Below are positions 60,209-64,000 of a stretch of 64,000 nt of DNA, piece after piece. Within the stretch, counting starts at the first letter, position 1, and each line of letters starts with the position of its first letter. Location of the stretch: NCBI RefSeq assembly GCF_019218885.1, contig NZ_JAHUWT010000002.1:124001-188000 (forward strand), written 5' to 3'. Source of the DNA: Bordetella sp. BOR01 (lineage in GTDB: Bacteria; Pseudomonadota; Gammaproteobacteria; Burkholderiales; Burkholderiaceae_B). The notes below the pieces were generated by a model. The model did not search any database, was not told the origin of the DNA, and was given only the letters and a program-made list of their open reading frames with translations. Made by a program: the position numbers and the translations under genes.

Positions 60209-60853
60209 TCAGCGGGAAAATTTCAGCGGCAGGCCGGTCAGGCGCAGCAGCTCGTCGGCGGTCATGTCGCCGAACAGGTCGGTAACGGTGACGCTGTCGG
60301 CGCCGATGTCGAACACGGCCAGGTCGGTGTACACGCGCGACACGCAGCGCACGCCGGTCAGCGGGTAGCTGCATTCGGCCACCAGCTTGCTCAGGCCTTC
60401 GCGGGTCAGCAGTTCCATCATCACGAACACGTCTTTGGCGCCGATGGCCAGGTCCATTGCGCCGCCTACCGCCGGGATGGCGTCGGGCGCGCCGGTATGC
60501 CAGTTGGCCAGGTCGCCGTGCTGCGACACCTGGAAGGCGCCCAGCACGCAGATGTCCAGGTGGCCGCCGCGCATCATGGCGAACGAATCGGCGTGATGAA
60601 AGAACGAGCAGCCGGGCAGTTCGGTAACGGGCTGCTTGCCGGCGTTGATCAGGTCATAGTCTTCCTGGCCCTTGGCGGGGGCGGGGCCCATGCCCAGCAT
60701 GCCGTTCTCGGTGTGCAGGATGACTTCACGGTCGGCCGGCAGGTGGTTGGCCACCAGCGTGGGCAGGCCGATGCCCAGGTTGACGTAGGCGCCTTCGGGA
60801 ATGTCTTGCGCGACGCGGGCGGCGATCTGGTCGCGGGTCAGTTTGCTGCTCAT
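60209..60853 (-). CDS. pcaJ: 3-oxoadipate CoA-transferase, beta subunit (or 3-oxoacid CoA-transferase B)
   Basis: A 214-residue CoA-transferase subunit carrying the catalytic Glu49 in HTENGMLGMG. Further blocks are NLGIGLPTLVANH and GGAMDLAIGAK. It joins the alpha subunit encoded just before (4-bp overlap with its stop). Such pairs move CoA from succinyl-CoA to a beta-keto acid; the catC and pcaD neighbours point to 3-oxoadipate, though acetoacetate-type (ScoB/AtoA) enzymes look very similar. Confidence 0.93.
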   Translation of the reverse strand: MSSKLTRDQIAARVAQDIPEGAYVNLGIGLPTLVANHLPADREVILHTENGMLGMGPAPAKGQEDYDLINAGKQPVTELPGCSFFHHADSFAMMRGGHLDICVLGAFQVSQHGDLANWHTGAPDAIPAVGGAMDLAIGAKDVFVMMELLTREGLSKLVAECSYPLTGVRCVSRVYTDLAVFDIGADSVTVTDLFGDMTADELLRLTGLPLKFSR

Positions 60854-61539
60854 TGCTGCTCCTTGGCGGCCGGGGCGGCGTCGATCTGCACGACGCGCTT
60901 GACGAAGATGCCGGGGGTAACGACGGATTCGGGGTCGAGTTCGCCCAGTTCGACGATCTCGCGAACCTGGGCAACCGCCACGCGCGCCGCGCTGGCCATG
61001 ATGGGGCCGAAGTTGCGCGCCGTCTTGCGGTATACCAGGTTGCCCCAGCGGTCGCCGCGTTCGGCCTTGATCAGTGCGTAGTCGGCATGCAGGGGGTATT
61101 CAAGAACATAATGGCGGCCGTTGATCTCGCGGACTTCCTTGCCGTCGGCCAGCGGCGTGCCGTAGCCGGTGGGCGTGAAGAAGGCGCCGATGCCGGCGCC
61201 GGCGGCGCGTATACGCTCGGCCAGGTTGCCCTGCGGCACCAGTTCGAGCTCGATCTTGCCGCTGCGATACAGATCATCGAAGATCTGCGAGTCGACCTGG
61301 CGCGGGAACGAGCAGATGATCTTGCGCACCCGGCCCGCGCCCAGCAACGCAGCCAGGCCGGTCGTGCCGTTGCCGGCATTGTTGTTGACGATGGTCAGGT
61401 CCTTGGCGCCCTGTTCCAGCAGGGCGTCGATCAGTTCCATCGGCTGGCCGGCCGTGCCGAAACCGCCAATCAGGACGGTGGCGCCGTCGGGTACGTCCGC
61501 CAGGGCGGCTGCCGCGTTTGCAACGAGCTTTGAGATCAT
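60850..61539 (-). CDS. pcaI: 3-oxoadipate CoA-transferase, alpha subunit (or 3-oxoacid CoA-transferase A)
   Basis: A 229-residue CoA-transferase subunit with the phosphopantetheine-binding block GGFGTAGQP and the NNNAGNGTTGL and GAFFTPTGYGTPLADGKE landmarks. It is the first gene of the minus-strand operon; its promoter lies in the 147-bp region shared with the divergent IclR gene. That gap is AT-rich around 61560-61615 and contains near-palindromic TTGTTCTTTACTCGAACTTT-like strings where the regulator could bind. Confidence 0.93.
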   Translation of the reverse strand: MISKLVANAAAALADVPDGATVLIGGFGTAGQPMELIDALLEQGAKDLTIVNNNAGNGTTGLAALLGAGRVRKIICSFPRQVDSQIFDDLYRSGKIELELVPQGNLAERIRAAGAGIGAFFTPTGYGTPLADGKEVREINGRHYVLEYPLHADYALIKAERGDRWGNLVYRKTARNFGPIMASAARVAVAQVREIVELGELDPESVVTPGIFVKRVVQIDAAPAAKEQQ

Positions 61540-61686
61540 GGGTGTCCGCGATAAAAAGGGCGTGTCATAATTTGTTCTTTACTCGAACTTTCGTTCTTTG
61601 AAAGAACATCGTTTCATGGTGACCTGGGAGTGTCAAGGCGGCTGCGCCTGGCAATTTCCCGGGTGGTGATCAGGGCTGCCGCGCGC

Positions 61687-62475
61687 ATGGCTATCGATAC
61701 ACAGGAAACCCAGCAACCCAGCGATACCTACGTGCAGTCGTTCGCGCGCGGGTTGTCGGTGATACGGGCATTCGGCCCGCAGCGCCCGCAGATGACGCTG
61801 TCCGAGGTGGCGGCCGCCTGCGGCCTGACGCGCGCCGGCGCGCGCCGCATCCTGCTGACCCTGGCGCACCTGGGCTACGTGGCGATGGACGACCGCAAGT
61901 TCGCGCTGACCCCGCGCATTCTCGAGCTGGGCTACTCGTACTTGTCGGCCACGCCGCTGTGGGATCTGGCCCTGCCCTATATGGAAGAAGTGGCCGAGAC
62001 CACGCGCGAATCGTGTTCGGTGTCGGTGCTGGATGGCACCGACGTGGTGTACATCTTGCGCCTGTCCACCCACAAGGTCATGAGCATCAATCTGTCGGTG
62101 GGCAGCCGGCTGCCGGCCTGGGTGACGTCCATGGGCCGCGTGCTGCTGGCCGGACTGCCGCCGGCCGATCAAGACCGCGTGCTGGCCGCCAGCGATATCC
62201 GTGCCCTGACGCCGCACACCGTGACCGACCTGGCCAAGCTCAAGCGCATCCTGGCGCAGGTGCGTACCGACGGTTATGCCTGCGTCGTGCAGGAACTGGA
62301 ACCCGGCCTGCAGTCGGTGGCGGTGCCCGTCGTCGATCGGGCCGGGCGCGTGATAGGCGCCATGAATGTCAGCGGGCATGCCAACCGTTTTTCGCGCGAC
62401 GCCATGCTGGACGCGTTCTTGCCGCCGCTGCGCCGCGCGGCCGAACAGATCGACCAGGCGCTGCGGCGCCGCTGA
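61687..62475 (+). CDS. IclR-family regulator of the beta-ketoadipate cluster (PcaR/CatR-like)
   Basis: A 262-residue IclR protein: winged helix at about residues 20-85 (LSEVAAACGLTRAGARRILLTLAHLGYVAMDD) and ligand-binding domain (VSVLDGTDVVYILRLSTHKVMS; SMGRVLLA; VVPVVDRAGRVIGAMNVSG). PcaR-type activators of this group bind beta-ketoadipate or muconate. I start at the ATG at 61687. It is divergent from the CoA-transferase operon and is the obvious regulator. Its head-to-head layout with the operon supports a pca/cat role. Confidence 0.92.
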   Translation: MAIDTQETQQPSDTYVQSFARGLSVIRAFGPQRPQMTLSEVAAACGLTRAGARRILLTLAHLGYVAMDDRKFALTPRILELGYSYLSATPLWDLALPYMEEVAETTRESCSVSVLDGTDVVYILRLSTHKVMSINLSVGSRLPAWVTSMGRVLLAGLPPADQDRVLAASDIRALTPHTVTDLAKLKRILAQVRTDGYACVVQELEPGLQSVAVPVVDRAGRVIGAMNVSGHANRFSRDAMLDAFLPPLRRAAEQIDQALRRR

Positions 62476-62514
62476 CGTCCAGCAAGCCAGGGCAGAGGCG
62501 GCGCGCCTGTTCAT

Positions 62515-63243
62515 TCAGACCGGCGCCACGCCCAGCGTGGTGCCGCCGCATACATACAGCATCTGCCCGGTCACGAAGCCGTTGTCCGGCGACAGGAAGA
62601 ACATGGCGGCGCGCGCCACATCTTCGGGCGTGCCCAGCCGCTTGACGACGATGCTGTCGATGATGCGCTGCGTTTGCGGCGCGCCATCGGGGTTGCTGTT
62701 GCGGAACAGGTCGGTGGCGATGGGGCCGGGGCCGATGGCGTTGACGGTGATGCCGTCGCCGCCCAGTTCCATGGCCAGCGTGCGGGTCATGCCCACCAGG
62801 CCGGCCTTGGTGGCCGAATACACGACACGGTCGGGCTTGCCCAGCGCCGCGCGCGAAGACATGTTGACGATGCGGCCGAAGCCGGCGGCGCGCATGTCGG
62901 GCAACGCGGCCTGCACCAGGATCAGCGCGGTGCGCAGGTGCAGCGCCACGACATGATCCAGGTCGGCAAGGGTGGCGGTATCGGCGGTGCCGGGCCTGGT
63001 GGCGCCGGCATTGTTCACCAGCCCGACGATGGCATGGTCGCGGGTGGCCTGGGCGGCCGCGGCCTTGGTCTGCGCCTCGTCGGTCAGGTCGGCCTGGATC
63101 GACACCAGCCCTTCGGGCGCATTGTCCGGCAGGCGGTAGTCGATGTTGACGACACGATGGCCCGCGTCGAGCAGCGCGCGCACGATGGCGGCGCCAATGC
63201 CGGCGCTGCCGCCGGTAACCAGGTAAGCCTTGGGTTTATTCAT
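62515..63243 (-). CDS. Short-chain dehydrogenase/reductase (3-oxoacyl-ACP-reductase/hydroxybutyrate-dehydrogenase-like)
   Basis: A 242-residue SDR with TGGSAGIG for the cofactor, LVNNAG, and catalytic residues in NMSSRAAL and YSATK. The Asp at the end of strand two (VVNIDYR) favours NAD. It follows the partial short-chain fatty acid transporter gene in the same direction, so it could oxidise a 3-hydroxy acid that the transporter imports. Its stop is 40 bp from the convergent IclR stop. Confidence 0.88.
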   Translation of the reverse strand: MNKPKAYLVTGGSAGIGAAIVRALLDAGHRVVNIDYRLPDNAPEGLVSIQADLTDEAQTKAAAAQATRDHAIVGLVNNAGATRPGTADTATLADLDHVVALHLRTALILVQAALPDMRAAGFGRIVNMSSRAALGKPDRVVYSATKAGLVGMTRTLAMELGGDGITVNAIGPGPIATDLFRNSNPDGAPQTQRIIDSIVVKRLGTPEDVARAAMFFLSPDNGFVTGQMLYVCGGTTLGVAPV

Positions 63244-63321
63244 ATCGATTGCCTCTGGGGGTCAGATAGTCCATGCCGTGCCTCGGCACCCGCGCAGCGC
63301 TTCGGGCGTGGGCTTTTCTTT

Positions 63322-64000
63322 TCAGTGGGTCAGCATGCCCCACGAAAGCACGGCAACGATGTGGATGACACCCACCCACAGCATCATGATGACGGTGTAG
63401 CCCATCACGTCGCGCAGTTTCAGTTTCGACAGCGCCAGCGCGGGCAGGATCCAGAATGGCTGCACCAGGTCGTTCCAGGCGTTGCCCAGCATCACGGCCA
63501 TCGAGGTCTGGTTGATGGCGCTGCCGATTTCCTTGGCGGCGTCGATCATGAACGGGCCCTGGATCACCCAGTGGCCGCCGCCCGAGGGGGCGAAGAAGTT
63601 GATGAAGAACGAGCTGATCAGCCCCCAGAAGGGCAGCGTGCCCGGCGTGGCGACGTCGACGAACACGTGCGAGATGGTGTTCACCAGCCCCGAGCCGGCC
63701 ATGATGGCCATGATGCCCGCGTAGAAGGGATACTGCAGGATGATGCCCGAGATGGTCTTGATGCCGTCGTTGAGCTTGGCCACGTAGGCGGCCGGCGTGC
63801 CCAGCAGAATGATGCCCAGGAACAGGATGATGAAATTGATCAGGTTCAGGTCCAGCGAGCCGCCATCCACGAAGTGGAAGGCCACGTAGGCCACGCCCAG
63901 CAGGCCGATCAGCAGGCTGAGGATGCGGCTGTTGTTCAGCTTCGAGGCGATGGTGTGTTGTTCGGCCAGCTCGCCGGCGGCGGGGGCTTCGGTCGGCTTG
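63322..64000 (-). CDS. Short-chain fatty acid transporter (AtoE family), N-terminal end missing
   Basis: The last 225 codons of a multispanning transporter; the frame is open to the right edge, so the start lies outside. Landmarks are FFAPSGGGHWVIQGPFMIDA, NAWNDLVQPFWILPALAL and a final membrane helix (VIMMLWVGVIHIVAVLSW). The glycine-rich SGGGHW motif is typical of AtoE and of the TIGR00366 group, which take up acetoacetate, 3-hydroxybutyrate or short-chain fatty acids. The SDR gene follows 78 bp downstream. Confidence 0.9.
   Translation of the reverse strand, partial: KPTEAPAAGELAEQHTIASKLNNSRILSLLIGLLGVAYVAFHFVDGGSLDLNLINFIILFLGIILLGTPAAYVAKLNDGIKTISGIILQYPFYAGIMAIMAGSGLVNTISHVFVDVATPGTLPFWGLISSFFINFFAPSGGGHWVIQGPFMIDAAKEIGSAINQTSMAVMLGNAWNDLVQPFWILPALALSKLKLRDVMGYTVIMMLWVGVIHIVAVLSWGMLTH

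Overview
The window is a high-GC, gene-dense chromosome segment from a betaproteobacterium, most likely Bordetella or a close Alcaligenaceae relative. Supporting signs are four Bug/TctC-type tripartite-tricarboxylate solute-binding proteins, each beside degradation genes; the housekeeping run hemA-prfA-prmC-grxD-ubiX; a cysI plus DUF934 sulfite-reductase pair; and a very large ESPR-type trimeric autotransporter. The genus is an inference from gene content; no search was run. I saw no CRISPR array, insertion sequence, rRNA or replication origin.

Region by region. 1-5.8 kb: the end of a BFD-domain oxidoreductase, then a GntR-controlled operon (Bug, RraA-type aldolase, LeuC-like and LeuD-like hydratase subunits) and a LysR regulator. 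5.9-6.9 kb: a type-2 argC. 6.9-14.7 kb: an accessory catabolic operon on the minus strand (Bug, NTF2-like, flavoprotein, aldehyde dehydrogenase, two SDRs) with a divergent LysR gene that appears to start with TTG. Its edge carries a decayed copy of the 3' end of the PQQ dehydrogenase found intact 10 kb away. 15-25.1 kb: an AraC regulator, a 2,452-residue trimeric autotransporter adhesin and two downstream lipoproteins (BamE-like plus OmpA-like; SecD P1-head-like) that look like a dedicated assembly set. 25.3-29.9 kb: a membrane PQQ dehydrogenase, a lysophospholipid-type acyltransferase and an RpiR regulator.

29.9-37.1 kb: a Bug protein divergent from a fused hydantoinase/5-oxoprolinase, an RraA aldolase, an aminotransferase and a broken IclR gene. 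Together the enzymes suggest a lactam to amino acid to 2-oxo acid to aldol-cleavage route. 37.2-45.3 kb: a DUF72 protein, then a Fur-box-preceded iron-uptake operon with cell-surface signalling (FecI-, FecR- and FecA-like proteins, two small membrane proteins, a PepSY protein), ending near tRNA-Phe with short repeats that resemble an island boundary. 45.4-50.4 kb: hemA, prfA, prmC, grxD, ubiX and a UTRA-type GntR gene. 50.5-53.1 kb: a class-III aminotransferase with a Bug protein and a decayed class-V aminotransferase end. 53.3-57.7 kb: sulfite reductase with DUF934, a GST, a beta-carbonic anhydrase and an FxLYD protein. 57.7-64 kb: a beta-ketoadipate lower-pathway cluster (CoA transferase, muconolactone isomerase, YciI-like, enol-lactonase, cyclase family) facing an IclR regulator, then an SDR and a short-chain fatty acid transporter that runs off the right edge.

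Overall the segment alternates core genes with import-plus-catabolism modules, each with its own regulator, interrupted by surface-adhesion and iron-acquisition systems. Start sites were chosen from ribosome-binding sites, overlaps and family N-termini; all functions come from recognising motifs by eye.
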